Of a stretch of 64,000 nt of DNA, positions 22,511 to 34,892 are shown in pieces. The position numbers and the translations under genes were made by a program. The notes beneath the pieces were generated by a model, which was not told the origin of the DNA, did no database searches, and saw only the letters and a program-made list of their open reading frames with translations. Each line of letters opens with the position of its first letter. The stretch's first letter is position 1. Source of the stretch: Adiantum capillus-veneris (Eukaryota > Streptophyta > Polypodiopsida > Polypodiales > Pteridaceae); NCBI GenBank assembly GCA_014529385.2, contig CM043942.1:64513184-64577183 (forward strand), given 5' to 3'.

Positions 22511-23717
22511 TGTCCCAAATATACAAGAAAAAACATTAAAAAATAAAAAAACTCCAGCCAAAAAATTCCTCTCTCAAACCATTGCAAATACTTCACCAAA
22601 CTCCACTCTGCTCGACTCTTTGGAGTAGCGCCAACCCTAATGGCACCGATACAGGGTCACATAGTCTTGCAGAAAGCCGCACCTTCTTACCTCAATTCCT
22701 CGCGCACACACATCCATGGAAACCTCACAACTTCCATAGAATCTCCCAAGTGAAAAATTGAAGAGAGAAAGCTCTCATTCACTCCTCCACACACCGGAAA
22801 ATAGGACGCAAACGCGACGGGACTTCACTAGACCACTTGTAGGAACCCTGCTTCCTCCTACACATAGAGAGGTGAAAGTTTCAAGACTTGGCTTCAAAAA
22901 TTCTTCCTCATCTTGAACACTCACCACACCGTGAGTGATGTGGAAATTTGAAGTATTTTCACACCATTTTTGGGTAGCTTTTGACCTTTTTGGGCCCAAT
23001 TTTGGCCAGTTTTGACTCCTACGGACATTTTTCTCTAAAAAACCTCAAACAGACTCGAAAATCCTACACATAGAGAGGTGAAAGTTCCAAGACTTGGCTT
23101 AAAAATTCTTCCTCACCTTTAACACTCACCACACTATGAGTGATGTGGCGATTTGAAGCATTTTCACACCATTTTTGGGCATTTTTTGACCTTTTTTGGG
23201 CCCAATTTTGGCCAGTTTTGACCTCTAACTGGCATTTTTCTCTAGAAAACCTCAAACAAACTCCAAAATTCACCAAATTTTTAATGCTTGATCTTTGATA
23301 CACAAATAATTTTCCACATCCCCACATTCCATTTTTGACCACTTTAGGGTGGTGCATGCATCACCTCATATCAGGCATCGGTACTAGATAGTTACCGCAT
23401 GTACCAACCTTCTCGGGCGGGTCGAGGGTACCCACACCTCCCACTTGAACTATTTAAATTCTAGAATGATAAAAAAAATCCCCATAAACAAAATAAGCCA
23501 CATGGAACCATATCTAAGGTGTCGACACACTATCCATGCATGTATGTGTGTTTGACTATCGTCATGCAAGCATCACTATTTACAATTTTTACACGTCGCA
23601 TATTTTTTAAAACTTGAAACCACTTTGAAAATCTCCCAAATTCATTTATTTACATCCCCTTATAAATATGCCCATGCATATAGATGCTACTATGTACACG
23701 CCAAAAGTGGTATATCA
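22511..23717 (-). repeat. 5' LTR of the internally deleted Gypsy element
   Basis: This is homologous to 19534-20482 but about 260 bp longer, mainly because a block of about 195-200 bp (CACATAGAGAGGTGAAAGTT... about 22862-23060) is tandemly duplicated and reappears at about 23067. On the minus strand it starts TGATATACCACTT and ends GGGACA, followed by CCATCAAGTGTGA, the position of the primer-binding site. Target-site duplications do not match clearly. Confidence 0.8.
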
Positions 23718-24297
23718 CTGGTTATCATGATCAAACAATGTGTCAATTACCTCCGCATCCCAGTTGTGTCTAGGTACTAGCAAGAGTACCAAAATGGTGC
23801 CTTTCTCATAATGACAAGGTTATAAACCAAGTAGTGGACTTAAAAACTAAAAAACTAGAGTCATTCAAGATACAGGTAGAAATCCTATTAGGCACAAAGC
23901 CAACATACCAATGTATGAAGGATATCCAACGTTAGATTAAAGATATGTTGATATAAATGAAAATTGCCAAAGGAATTCTTGATCAAAGGGTCAGGATTTT
24001 ACTAGGGAATAATGTGACTAGCAATCAAGGACCCAAGACCAGAATGACTCTCAGTGAGCATGAGAAGCATTTAACGACCATGTTCTATCTGTCCTTGATA
24101 TTCTCTAGAAAGATGATGCAAAAGGAGAATTAGATGACCATGAAATTTTTGGAGCTTGTTCTTGATTCTTCAGCCCTCTTTCATGTCATTCTAGCCACAT
24201 AAGATGAATTACCTCGCCTTATTCCAACACTATATCCACCTCACACTGAGAAGAAAACCAATAGCACTATTTTTAGATAGAAAATGGACTCAAAGTC

Positions 24298-24669
24298 TTG
24301 TATGAGGAAGTCTCAATAGAATGGTTGGAATGGAATCAAGTGTTGCAAGACACACTAAAGAAGACAGTAGTGAGAGAGCTTATTACTATTCTACAAAAGT
24401 TTCAACTCGTAATGGGTCAATGGAAGGTGCAAATGAGAAGCCTCATGAAGATCACGAACCAGCATCTTGAGTCGATAGTTGAGGCCTCTGAGATTCTAGA
24501 AAAAGAACTAGCTAGCAAGGCGAGCTTTGAGCCACAGTTCAAAACAATGGTTGAAATCTTGTTTGAAGCACTCATTAATCATCCATTACCTCAAGGATGG
24601 ATGCACACTACATCATACTATCATAAGTTGGCCAAGGCTAGGTTAAAGAGGTGTAAACACACTTTGTAG
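24298..24669 (+). CDS. Unrecognised 123-residue open frame, helical
   Basis: I do not recognise this protein. It is rich in Leu, Lys and Glu, with predicted helix-forming heptads around SLMKITNQHLESIVEASEIL, and has no Cys motifs or membrane segment. The translated start may not be an ATG. It lies just outside the Gypsy 5' LTR and is surrounded by other short plus-strand frames from about 23880. It may be a remnant of a gag-like or host gene, or chance. Confidence 0.25.
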   Translation: MYEEVSIEWLEWNQVLQDTLKKTVVRELITILQKFQLVMGQWKVQMRSLMKITNQHLESIVEASEILEKELASKASFEPQFKTMVEILFEALINHPLPQGWMHTTSYYHKLAKARLKRCKHTL

Positions 24670-25062
24670 GATTCAAACACAAAGACATGGAATCCCCTCG
24701 CACCCTATGAAGTTGAGATGAAGACAGCTAGGAAGGACCAATTAGAGAAAAAATCGCTGTTTAGCTTAATTTAGAAAGAGAATTCCGGGTCTAGCACTTT
24801 AGAGGAGTCCAAGGCACCACGTAAAAGAAAGAGGGAACCAGACAAGAAGAAGGTTTATTGACACTAGCTAGACTATTGGTGTCTGGCACTCGCCTTTTAC
24901 AAAATGAAGTAGTTCCAATGGTTTTAGTAATGCAGCCAAAAAAGCACCCTACGATGACATAGGAGAGCTCAATGCGCAAATACACAAGATCAAGGAAGCA
25001 GCCGAGCTACTAAATTAAACATCACAAAAGTAGTGTAGCTACTAAATCTTGGTACATACCAA

Positions 25063-25439
25063 CATTAGGAAGAGTCTGGGTCTAGGATTGCCTCTTTATT
25101 TAGTAGTTTAAGGAAATCAAACCTCGAGTATTAAGAAATCAATCAAAGTATAGCTCTTGAATTCAAATAGACTAAACGGCTAGTTTGTTTGAATTCAAAA
25201 TTTTCCCCCAAAATCAATTTAAAATCTAACGAGGAAAAATATATTTTGTAAATCAAAGATCGTATGTGGGAGTTATGGAAGATTGAAAATCATAAAGTTA
25301 TCCACCCCACTCTTACACCTCTCTTACAGACCCACCATTCTTGCACACATGGTATCCATCTATTTGTCAAAATGTAAATTGCCTCCACAATCTCATGGCA
25401 AATAAAGAGGACCTCTTAGAACCCATCCTCTTCCTTATG
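25063..25439. mobile_element. MITE family C, copy 3 (opposite orientation)
   Basis: It starts CATTAGGAAGAGTCTGGGTC and ends CCCATCCTCTTCCTTATG, inverted-repeat termini like copy 1. The interior is the reverse complement of copy 1, for example TTGTCAAAATGTAAATTGCC against the other strand at about 11880. 377 bp, non-coding. Confidence 0.8.
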
Positions 25440-26946
25440 AAATTCAAGAAAGGGGAGGAGGGAATAACCATTTGTAGGCAGCTAGCATCCACTAAAGGCT
25501 TCTAGAGGAAGTAACCAAAGAATTTACCACAGTAACTAATAGTGCATAGCTAGTCAAAAACCAATCTAAGGACTATAAATAGGACACATTACTCATTTCT
25601 AACTTTTTGGATCCATAGATCTCTAGACTTATCTAACTCCAAGACTTGTAATTCTATCTTAAGCCATTGCTTGGCATCCTTGTGTCAGTCGATTGCCAAG
25701 ACTCACCATATCGATGCTTGCAAAGTGAGAACCACAAACATAAAATGTCAATCCGTGTGCATAGCTGAGCCAACTAGTGCATGAAGGCTACAAGAGATAG
25801 CTAATCTCTTGTAAAACCAAATTATAATAGGCTCTTGCTTAGATCAATCTCAAATGTGTGTCAAACATGAAATGCCACTTTCCTTACAGCAAGCTTAACC
25901 CGATGAATTCATATATCTATGATGCTCCTAATGCAATGAAACTTACTACCTAGAATGTGTAGAGTATCCTCGACATCCCCATATGCTCAAAATTCATTTT
26001 TGACACTTAGAAACAATCACTCTTAAGATAAATAACCTATTTTGGATAGGTCATTTTTAGCCTCCAAAGCACTCTATAGCTTCCTTAGGATGTGCTCTAT
26101 CTATGCCTGTCAAAAATCAGTTTAGATGCATATATTGTGCATAGGGAATGAAAATGACTTGTAGATGAGCGTGAGTAAAAACACAACTTCATTGCATAAA
26201 CTTTACATGAAAATGAAGATCTTTCACCTGCGAGCGCATATGTATGCTCAGAATCACAATGCAACAGATAACTCACAGTACTGTATTACAATATACGCTC
26301 ACTTTAATTATCTAAAAATTTAGGTCAAAAGTTATAAAAAATGGCTTTTATACCTTAGCCAACGTTTAAGAAATGGATTTATAGCTAATTGGGCTCAATA
26401 ATAAGGCTTAGAAAATGCATTTTAATTATAACTTTGGAAGCCCTTGGCCCCTTTAAATTCTTTGACGATCAATAATAATACAACATCTTTAGAATTTTAC
26501 GAGGCTTCCCATTAATGATGAAGTTTTGATACAATCAATAGGGATTAAAAAAATAGGGATGTTGATGCTTTTGTTAGTTGAACAGCTAACGTTCTGCCCT
26601 CCTTGATTGTGTCGTGCACAGTCCATAGCTACTTAGGGTGCTAAATAGTGGTCGGGCTTTGTGGTTTCAATCCTCTTGGCATGTTATTCTAGTCCTTGTT
26701 GATAGTACTTGAATCAAAGTTATTTGTATTCTGTATACATAAACTGCATGGTGATTTTGTTCTTTTGCTAAATAGGTTACAAAATGAGCTCGCACAATCG
26801 TGATGAGTGGGCCAAAGATTTTTCTTCTATATGTGAGAAAGTCTGTATAGAACACTTCTTCAAATGTTTTCATGTAGTAAGAGGGTAAGAACATCACCGT
26901 GGCATAAAAAACATGAAGAACTTCAAGGTTGCCATGACAAATCATA
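25440..26946. other. No recognisable gene
   Basis: AT-rich DNA with short frames only. The minus-strand frame at 26667-26945 shows no family resemblance. Confidence 0.4.
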
Positions 26947-27998
26947 GCATTAGAAAATTTCGGAGGTCATTTGGAGGGCCTTGTAAGAAATTGTATTTCT
27001 CTCTCTATAAACTTTTTTCAAAATGCACTTGCACCTTGTGAGTACGTCCAAAAGGACAACCAGACACTCTAAAAAGTAGATTTATATTCCCAATATTCGT
27101 CCTTGAAAACGGTCACTTTTTTATTTAATGCGATCGTCTTTTTTAGGAGGCAGGTGCGGCACATTCAATGCAGCTTACGTCATCACTGAAAGTTGAAAAG
27201 TCACAAACTGTCAAATAGTGATAGATTTTGAGGCTTTTGACACCACGAATGCGTCCGAAACGCCAAAATACCCTAAAAATGAATGTCTACTTGTCTCATT
27301 CAGATAACCGGAGAGGCAAAAAATGTCAAAAAACCCCAAAAAATGGGCTTTTTACTTAAGGCGCGCGAGGAGGCATTCTAAAATTCTAGAATGCCCCCCT
27401 GCGCACTGTTAGTACAAAGCTCCTTTTAGTGATTTTTGGACACTTATCTTTCAAGCAAGCCCCTTTTTAAAGGTTTTTTGACATTTTTCTCTCAAAAAGC
27501 TCCCTAAAAGAGGAAAAAAAGGGCTTTTTACTAACGGCGTGCGAGGAGGCATTCCAAAATTTTGGAATGCCCCCTCGTGCGCCATTAGTAAAATGTTCTT
27601 TTAGGGGTTTTGACATTTTTTGCCTCTTTCGATGTCGAAGCGAGGCAATTGGACATTCATCTCTAGGATATTTGGGCGTTCCGGACGCATTGACAGTATC
27701 AAAAGTTTCAAAATCTTCCACCACTTGACAGTTTTGTGACTTTTTGAGTTCTAGTGATGACGTAAGCCGTATCAAATGCACCGCATCTACCTTCTGAAAA
27801 AGGTGCTCGCATTAAATGAAAGAGAGTGATCGTCTTCAAGGACCACTAGATTATTAAATGAGGAGAGGGACACCTTTTATATTTTTGTTAATATTAATCT
27901 ATTTTTCTACGTAACGTAGGCTCTTCTCTCATTGGAGGAGCTTATTTTCCTCTCTCTTCCAAAAGGCCCTCCAAAAGACCTCCGAAATCTCTTAATGC
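26947..27998. mobile_element. Foldback element with about 500 bp inverted arms
   Basis: The left arm starts GCATTAGAAAATTTCGGAGG and the right arm ends with the reverse complement of GCATTAAGAGATTTCGGAGG. The arms stay similar inward through GGAGGGCC, TTACGTCATCAC/GATGACGTAA and GCGTCCGAAACG/CGTTCCGGACGC blocks. Each arm also has its own local hairpin (GAGGAGGCATTCTAAAATTC at 27368 and GAGGAGGCATTCCAAAATTT at 27542, each followed by its complement). Non-coding. The arms differ by many substitutions, so it is not recent. Possible Mutator-type foldback, but no 9 bp duplication was found. Confidence 0.75.
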
Positions 27999-28847
27999 AT
28001 AACCCTTTATTGCCTTTGAGGAAGGACATTCGGGCTACATCTGTTTGCACCACGTGATGGAAGGTTTGTAGACATGTAGATAGCATCTTCAAGATCTTGA
28101 ACACCATAATGTAGGCCAAGTCTGGTATTCCATGGAAGAGCTAGATAGTTGTTGAGAGGCTTTCCACCATGTAGTCTTTAATGGGATTGCCATTTGGTGG
28201 GGTTGGAAACCTTGGATAGTTTAGCAAGGTTGGCCTCTTCTACTATACGATAGAGTGATATTTCCAGCTTCAAACTCTTGAAATTGGAAACTTCACAGAA
28301 TCTTGTTTTATACTTGGTCGTGCAATGGAGTACAAGGTGAGATACCGAGGGTGGCAGCTCAACTAGATCTCTCACCATTTACAATGTACCATTGAGATAT
28401 CCTTGAGCAAGCTTTCTTTTATTTGTAACACTTTGAATTGGATGAATGGGAAGGGAAGACCCTGTTAATTCCATTCTTCATTAATTATATTTATCGAAGC
28501 GAGAAGATTGACATTGATGGAATACACGATCCTATCCTCCCACTGCATAGCTCGGGGGTTTCACCTCTAAGACATGTAAGTTACCACGTGAGTTCAAATG
28601 ACTGGGTTTTTTAATTGCCAGTATTTTAAAAATTTAGAAGGATTGTATTAATAAAAGGGGTTTTTCACTTGATTTGAGAGAATAATGCGTAAGTTTTTGG
28701 GAAAAAAGGGGGTCATTTTATTGCCTTAAAAACATGTAAGTAAAGGGGTTTTTTAAATACCCTTTTGAATGCACATTGTACGAATAGTTTCTTGAACCTG
28801 CACCCCTCAAGCTGCATAACTTCTTTCCACATTTTCTCTTGTTCATC

Positions 28848-29875
28848 TTACAATTGTTTCTTTAGTGTGGCCTCTTTCGAATGGAGTGAGGATCTGGCTT
28901 CTTCTTTGTCGCTTTTAGGTGCCTTTGATGCGGCAACAGTCTCTGTGTTTGCCTCTTTTTCCAAGACATTGACAAGTCTTCTCCTTAATCTTGTGGCCAT
29001 CGGTGGTTCCCTAGTTTGTACTTCTTCTTTGTCATCATTTTTACATGCTAGCCATAAATTTTGTTTTGGGATTGACGATAGGTGGTCTGTCTGGCCAATA
29101 GCATGATACGCTATCCTGGTGAGCACTTCTTGATATGTTTTTTTGTCTTATTTACATGTGTTAGGGTGGTATGAATATAGTGGGCATGGTTGAATTTGGT
29201 GGTTCCCTCTTTCTTGGATGCTTGTGTGAAGGTAGAAGCCATTGCGTGCTCATTGCGTGACTCGAAACAATGTACCTTGGTGGGCTCTTTGTGGTGGCAT
29301 GGAAGTGTTGATGGTAGAGTCTAAGTGACCACTCTATCTCCTTTTGTTTGAGATTTGAGAATGATGTGGATTTTCTAGTGAATATGTCAGGGGTAGGCAG
29401 TTGGTGGTCTTTCATTGGCTTTCCCACCTTGGGTAGTCTTAAGGAATCTGCTACCTGATCTTCTGTGATATTCACTTCTACGTGAGTGCATTCAAATCTG
29501 AAATAGTAGCATGGCCCTCGTTAGTGATGCTATGTATCAATTCATAAGATCTTTCGTAGTCTACACCACATGGTTCCAACTGGATGGATTCTGTGAGACC
29601 AATCTTCTCCCATAGTGGTCTAACTGCATATTCTTTCACTAGGTCTTGAGCTTCTTTGGGCAGCATTTGCAATTTCACCCTAGATCCTTGTGCAATTTTG
29701 AATATGCCATCATATATTGTGACATGTTGTCTCTCTAGCTATTCTTTGGACAACCATCTAGCATTTTCCTCCTTTAGAGAATCTTCTTCTATCTAGTATG
29801 ATGGAAGCTTGTCCAGCTTTGCCTTCATAGTTTTCTTGTTTGGAGCTCCCAAAGTTGATGAGAGAGATCTTGAGA
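28848..29875 (-). pseudogene. Broken gag-like plant retroelement frame
   Basis: The minus strand from about 29875 reads GAPNKKTMKAKLDKLPSY, a stop, IEEDSLKEENARWLSKE, a stop, LERQHVTIYDGIFKIAQGSR, and then continues in the same frame into LQMLPKEAQDLVKEY and SYELIHSITNEGHATISDLN. Another frame continues NITEDQVADSLRLPKVGKPM. The order resembles the N-terminal gag-like region of large plant Gypsy-type elements ('I.DL..L.I..EQVA..L.LP..G'), but I cannot name the family. Multiple stops show decay. Confidence 0.45.
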
Positions 29876-29982
29876 GAAAACCACCAAATATTAGCCTTGT
29901 TTCAACATTTTCCAACAAGTAGAAAAGCTAATAAAGCAATCATGGTGCACTCTCAAGGAGTCCACTTTGAAAAAAATTCACA

Positions 29983-30186
29983 TAGCACGTGCAAACAAGA
30001 GGTATTTAAATAATCCCTTACTTGTATATTTTATGGTACTATATGTACCCCTCCTGTATGCATTTTTGTAAAAAACCAGCCCTTATGTATGAAATTTTTT
30101 TCTTTCTCAATTAGAAAACCCTTAATGTAAGAACAATGTTTTGTAAATGTACCTAATATAAATTATTATTTTGTTTGCACGTGCTA
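29983..30186. mobile_element. MITE family B, copy 1
   Basis: It starts TAGCACGTGCAAACAA and ends TTGTTTGCACGTGCTA, a perfect 16 bp inverted repeat with TA at both outer edges. That fits a TA target duplication of the Tc1/mariner type but could also be part of the repeat. The interior is AT-rich with GTACC/GGTAC blocks. A second copy in the opposite orientation is at about 46704-46900. Confidence 0.75.
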
Positions 30187-33080
30187 ACTTATATATTTCC
30201 TAGCGAATGCCTTGGGGGTGCACTAAAAACACAATTTTTGGCAATCTTTATCTTAGGCGTGTCTAAGATGCAAGCGTGTGTGTGTTTGTGCATGAAAATT
30301 GGTTCCATATTGAATGTACATGGTGCGTATGTGTTGTAAGTGAGATGCAACCCCTATGATTAGAGTTATGGATAATTTTGTGTCCACTTTTTCTGCTAAT
30401 GGAGCCTATTGTGTTTGATGGAGTCATGCTTTGTCAAACTTGATGAACATTGACATGGTGCTTTATGTGAGCCATATAAACATTTCTATGGCTAAATTTG
30501 ATGATTTAGGTCCCTCTAGTCAGAGCTCTATCTTAGGTGTGCCTAAAATAGATTTGTGGGATTTTGCGTCTTTTTGGGATTCTTTCAAAATCTATGGCTC
30601 TCTGGGGTTGAGACTTGGTTTTTTGAGAAGTTTGAGCTCAATTGACAAGCTAGAATTCAGTTGTGTCCATGTTGTGATATTTCTTTTGGCTCCATTACAA
30701 CCTCAAATAAAAGAATGACAGTTATGACCCTACTCCCAAGCAAGGGCAAGCATTACTACTACCAAACTCAAAAACACTACACAAAACAAAAGCCACCAAG
30801 GGAGGGTGGGGTTCTAATGTAGACATAAAACTGAAGTCCAAACACCAAGTGCAATTTATTTTCTATAACTTGTTGCAGTTGAAGGTGAGGTCAATAGAGC
30901 CAAAAGCCACATATAAATCAACTAAATTATATCACTAATCATGAGAATAGTGTTTGGTGTTGTTGAATTTTGTGCTCGTGGTACTTGGATACTCCTATGA
31001 GCATGCATAGCACCATTGTCTCTTGCCACACACCATCACTCAATCATGTGTTTTCTTACATTGCAGGATGTGGCCTCTTAGGAATGTCATAGAAGGAAAC
31101 CACACGGTACACAGAATATTTGGAAGTTCAATTTTTTTCTCGACTTTGACTATATTTACTTTTTGAATGTGTAGATCCTTGTTACAATCCCTAACTTCGA
31201 CTCATCATTATCATTCAATGCAAGTATTGTGATGGTGTTGCAGACCTATGCCTCCAATCTAGCCGTTGTAATTAGAGACCTCTTTTTCCAAAGAGGAACA
31301 AAAAGCTTCTCTTATAATACATATGGTCTCCATTGGATGATGCACAAGATTTCCACATACGTACTTCCCCGCAGGAACTTTTATAGTGAACAAACTTTGC
31401 ACAAATTACACAGGGGTATTTTGAGAGTGCAAGTATTCACTATGTCATGGAAACCATAGCAACGAGAAATTTTTTACAATTAGAGGTAAAGAATTCTTCC
31501 TTATCTAATTGAAGTAAAATTCCCTCTTAAACATAGCAGAATCATGTCTTGACCCTCTAACACTAGAGGAGATCCCAAGTATATGGCAAAATGGCACATT
31601 CCCTATGATTATGGATTAAGGAGAGGATGATTCCATCTTCTCGATCATATGCTACATATGGATTTCTTTTTTATAAATTTCAGGGACAAGCATGTTTGCA
31701 CAAAATGCATCTCTCTGCATCTTACAAAGTTTGAATGTGAATTTTTCCTTTTGTTCATGCATATGCTAACATGGTATTCATTGAGGGTTACCATATCGTA
31801 TCACGTGATGTACAGTAGGGGTTATTTTAAAAGAAAAAATGAAAGGTTTTACATAGGAAGATCCCATAAATAGGGATATAGAAGTCAATATTGGTGAGAG
31901 CAAGCAAGGTCTCCCTATTACTACTAGTGCTAACTCTAAATTCCATTATTGTGGTGAGGTTCAAGACATTGGACGAAATGCCTTGATATAGGGCTATGAC
32001 ATGATCTAGAAGGTACACTAGTACTTCTCACCTTTTTATATAGATATCTACATTCAATATTATTAAGCTTCTAGTGCAAAATAGTGTGGATGGTGTGCCT
32101 AGCTACTAGGTGGTTCTATAAGGGAATATTTGAGCATGAAGTCTTGGTGAAACCATTGTCTATATGATGAAAAGGTAAATCACTATTCCTCTTGTTTTTC
32201 TAGTTGGCACCATCTACCTACTAGACCAGTCAAGGCACACTAGTTTGTGCAATTTTCCAAAGTGGTTTTTGTATCTGTATCTTGGTTATCTTCATCATCT
32301 TTGCCATGATTTTTCCTCACCCATTATTTCCATCTTGTAATAACAACGCATGTTTCCAACCATTCTTTTTTTAGACAACTATCTTTGACTTCATATTCAG
32401 TTATGTACATTAATATGGTTAATCAAACGTTATGTAAAACAAAGATCCCAATTGATCCAACACTAATATGCAAATGAAAAATTTTCAAGCAAGTTAGTTC
32501 CTCTTTTGTGGAGGAATGCTTTTCTAAGAAGCACATGTCTAATACATGTGTCAAGAAAGGTAGCTCAAAGAAGAAATGGTTAGAGAGGAGATGTGAAGAA
32601 GCGGGCAAGAGTGTTGAGAGTTTTGGTATCGCAAGAGTTCTATACGAGAATGTTTTGAAAATGATAAAGCAACTCCAAATGCCAAGTTAAGATATCCGAA
32701 CATTTACCATCAGCAATTCTCAAGAATTTAGAAATGAGTGTTTACATGGTGGATTAATTGGGAATGGCTCCAAAACCAAAGTTAATCTCATGAAAAGTCT
32801 CGACAAGGAGAAGCCATGCACTCCATACTATTTAAGTAAATTGAAGTGGTAGTGAGTTGAAGAACTTTGACCTTGAGAGTCCAGCTAGTCATGAATTAAT
32901 TAATTATGCTACAATGATTCTTGAAAGCCAGACAGAGAGCCCACTATGCTTCTAAAAATGTGTGCAATGCATGCATGGTTAAGTTTTGGGTTTTCAAGAA
33001 ATACTTTTTGACAAATCAATTAATTGTGACAAATCAATTCTTTTTTAGACTATATGTAGAGAGAGTCGTGAAGTACATAT
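30187..33080. other. No recognisable gene
   Basis: Short frames occur (for example 30431-30718, 31229-31459, 32508-32690), but none shows a domain, signal peptide or repeated copy elsewhere in the window that would support it. Likely intergenic DNA or anciently decayed repeats. Confidence 0.4.
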
Positions 33081-33081
33081 A

Positions 33082-33140
33082 TTAACACTAGTTTGGTATC
33101 AAAATAGGACATTTCAATGTCCTTTTTTCACGATTTTAAA
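33082..33140. mobile_element. Orphan end of a TTAA-flanked CACTAG element
   Basis: TTAACACTAGTTTGGTATC is followed by the hairpin AGGACATTTCAATGTCCT. This is the same layout as the ends of 58826-60157 (TTAACACTAGAATGGTAAC, then AGGACATAAAAGTGTCC). I did not find the partner end (CTAGTGTTAA) within the next few kilobases, so it may be a truncated copy. Confidence 0.5.
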
Positions 33141-33724
33141 TTAAATGTTCCTTCCATTTGAAAAATGAAACCTTTGAGAATCTTGAATATGCAAATTAGA
33201 GTGTCCTTTAAAAATATAGCCTTGTAATTTTGATGGTAACATGATCTAGAATTTCACTCATAAAGAGTACTCGCATAGTGTGTTAACACCGTAATCAATG
33301 TTTTGAAAGAACTAACCATGTAGGCTTAGCAAAAAATGATTAGAACTTACTTAAAACTTTTAAGCCATTATTTCATAGTTGTGCTACACATTTTTATAGG
33401 TTTCATGCATTCATTTTTATACATTTGGAAAACATGTTTTTGATGCAAATTTTTGTTTTGATAAGCCTACACACACTTATTCTATCTTAGCTTTTTGGCA
33501 CATAAGATAGTAAATTTGAGTGTTTTTGTACTTTACAAATAGGAGATTATTTCACATTTCAAAACTATGCTTCCATTTTTAATTTTCAAAGAAGTGAAAA
33601 TATAATTGCTAAGAAACCCAATTTTTCTCTTGAATATCAACCAAGTGTATCATAATACATTTAATGAACACAATTGGGGCACTTAAAATCTTACTTTTTT
33701 GGTTGTTGAGGAGAATTTTAAATT

Positions 33725-33850
33725 CACTACAAGAGGTTCTTCATATTAGTGACGCTAGCAGTACGATGCTCAAATGTAAAAATTCACGGCGTCGCTATGA
33801 TCGTACTATAAGCGCCGCTATAAGTGGTGCTATATTATTTTATGCATAGA
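33725..33850. mobile_element. Orphan CACTA-type transposon end
   Basis: CACTACAAGAGG matches the common plant CACTA terminus CACTACAAGAAA. It is followed by short repeated GC-containing motifs (GTGACGCTAGC, GGCGTCGCTATGATCG, AGCGCCGCTATAAG, GACGATCATAGC), as in CACTA subterminal repeats. No matching right end was seen. Confidence 0.5.
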
Positions 33851-33947
33851 GACGATCATAGCAATGTCGACAAGGTAAAAAAACAAACTGAGAGCACCAA
33901 AAACTCAAATCTGAGTTTTGACACAATAGCGAAATAGGAATTACTGC

Positions 33948-33950
<3 letters not shown>

Positions 33951-33988
<38 letters not shown>

Positions 33989-34002
33989 CCTCCACTCCCC
34001 CC

Positions 34003-34036
<34 letters not shown>

Positions 34037-34110
34037 AAGGAGAGGAAGGACAGCCAGGTATGCTCCTTCCCTCTCCTCCATCTCATGTTCCCTTGCCCTC
34101 TTTCTCTCTC

Positions 34111-34145
<35 letters not shown>

Positions 34146-34180
34146 TTGTGTCTTTCAGAGAGAGAGAGAGAGAGAGAGAA
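33951..34180. repeat. (CT)n / (CA)n / (GA)n microsatellite cluster
   Basis: Tracts at 33951-33981 (CT), 34004-34033 (CA), 34100-34145 (CT then CA) and 34158-34179 (GA). Confidence 0.9.
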
Positions 34181-34186
34181 TGTACA

Positions 34187-34537
34187 CCAAGGATCTCATT
34201 AACGTGATCACGAATATGTGATCACATTAATAACATTGAGTGATTACATTTCAAAATATGTGATCACGTTAAATATTCTGTGACTTCCCTTTAACCTGTA
34301 GAAATTGTCCAATTCAGTATGCTCATTGGGGTTTTTTCATTTCTTGGTGGGCTCGATTTAGCGTTATTATAGTTTCCCGATGAGTCCCTCGACAAAATCA
34401 CATACCTCGATGGGGTTTTAGTGGGTTTCCACATCACCACTGATTGGATTTTTTGTGATCACGTTAATTGTGATTATATGAATGTGATAATAAATACTGT
34501 GATCACAAGCAATTTTGCGTGATCACGTAAATATTAA
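34187..34537. repeat. Inverted-repeat unit with clustered GTGATCAC palindromes
   Basis: The left part has ATTAACGTGATCACGAATAT and further GTGATCAC copies at about 34217 and 34260. The right part has GTGATCACGTTAATTGTGAT at about 34454, GTGATCAC at about 34499 and GCGTGATCACGTAAATATT at the end. The ends are roughly inverted to each other, consistent with a MITE about 350 bp long. Non-coding. Confidence 0.6.
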
Positions 34538-34854
34538 ATCCCTGCACACATGCATAAACAAAAAACACATACACACACACACACATTGAATGTACAAAGA
34601 ATTTACACACACATGCATAAACAAAGAATGCATACAGATACAGAGAAAAGTAGAGAAAAACTGACATGAATGTTATATTACACGTCTTCAAAATTTCAAA
34701 ATGATTTATGAGACCAATTTGATAAATTAAACTCCTTGTGGATTGAATATAATGTATGTGTTGTCCAAGAAAATAGTGCATTGGTCGGTGAAGAGCTTCG
34801 TCAGTGTCTGTCTATGTAAATAGATGTACTATGACATATATAGATAAAGAGAGA

Positions 34855-34885
<31 letters not shown>

Positions 34886-34892
<7 letters not shown>

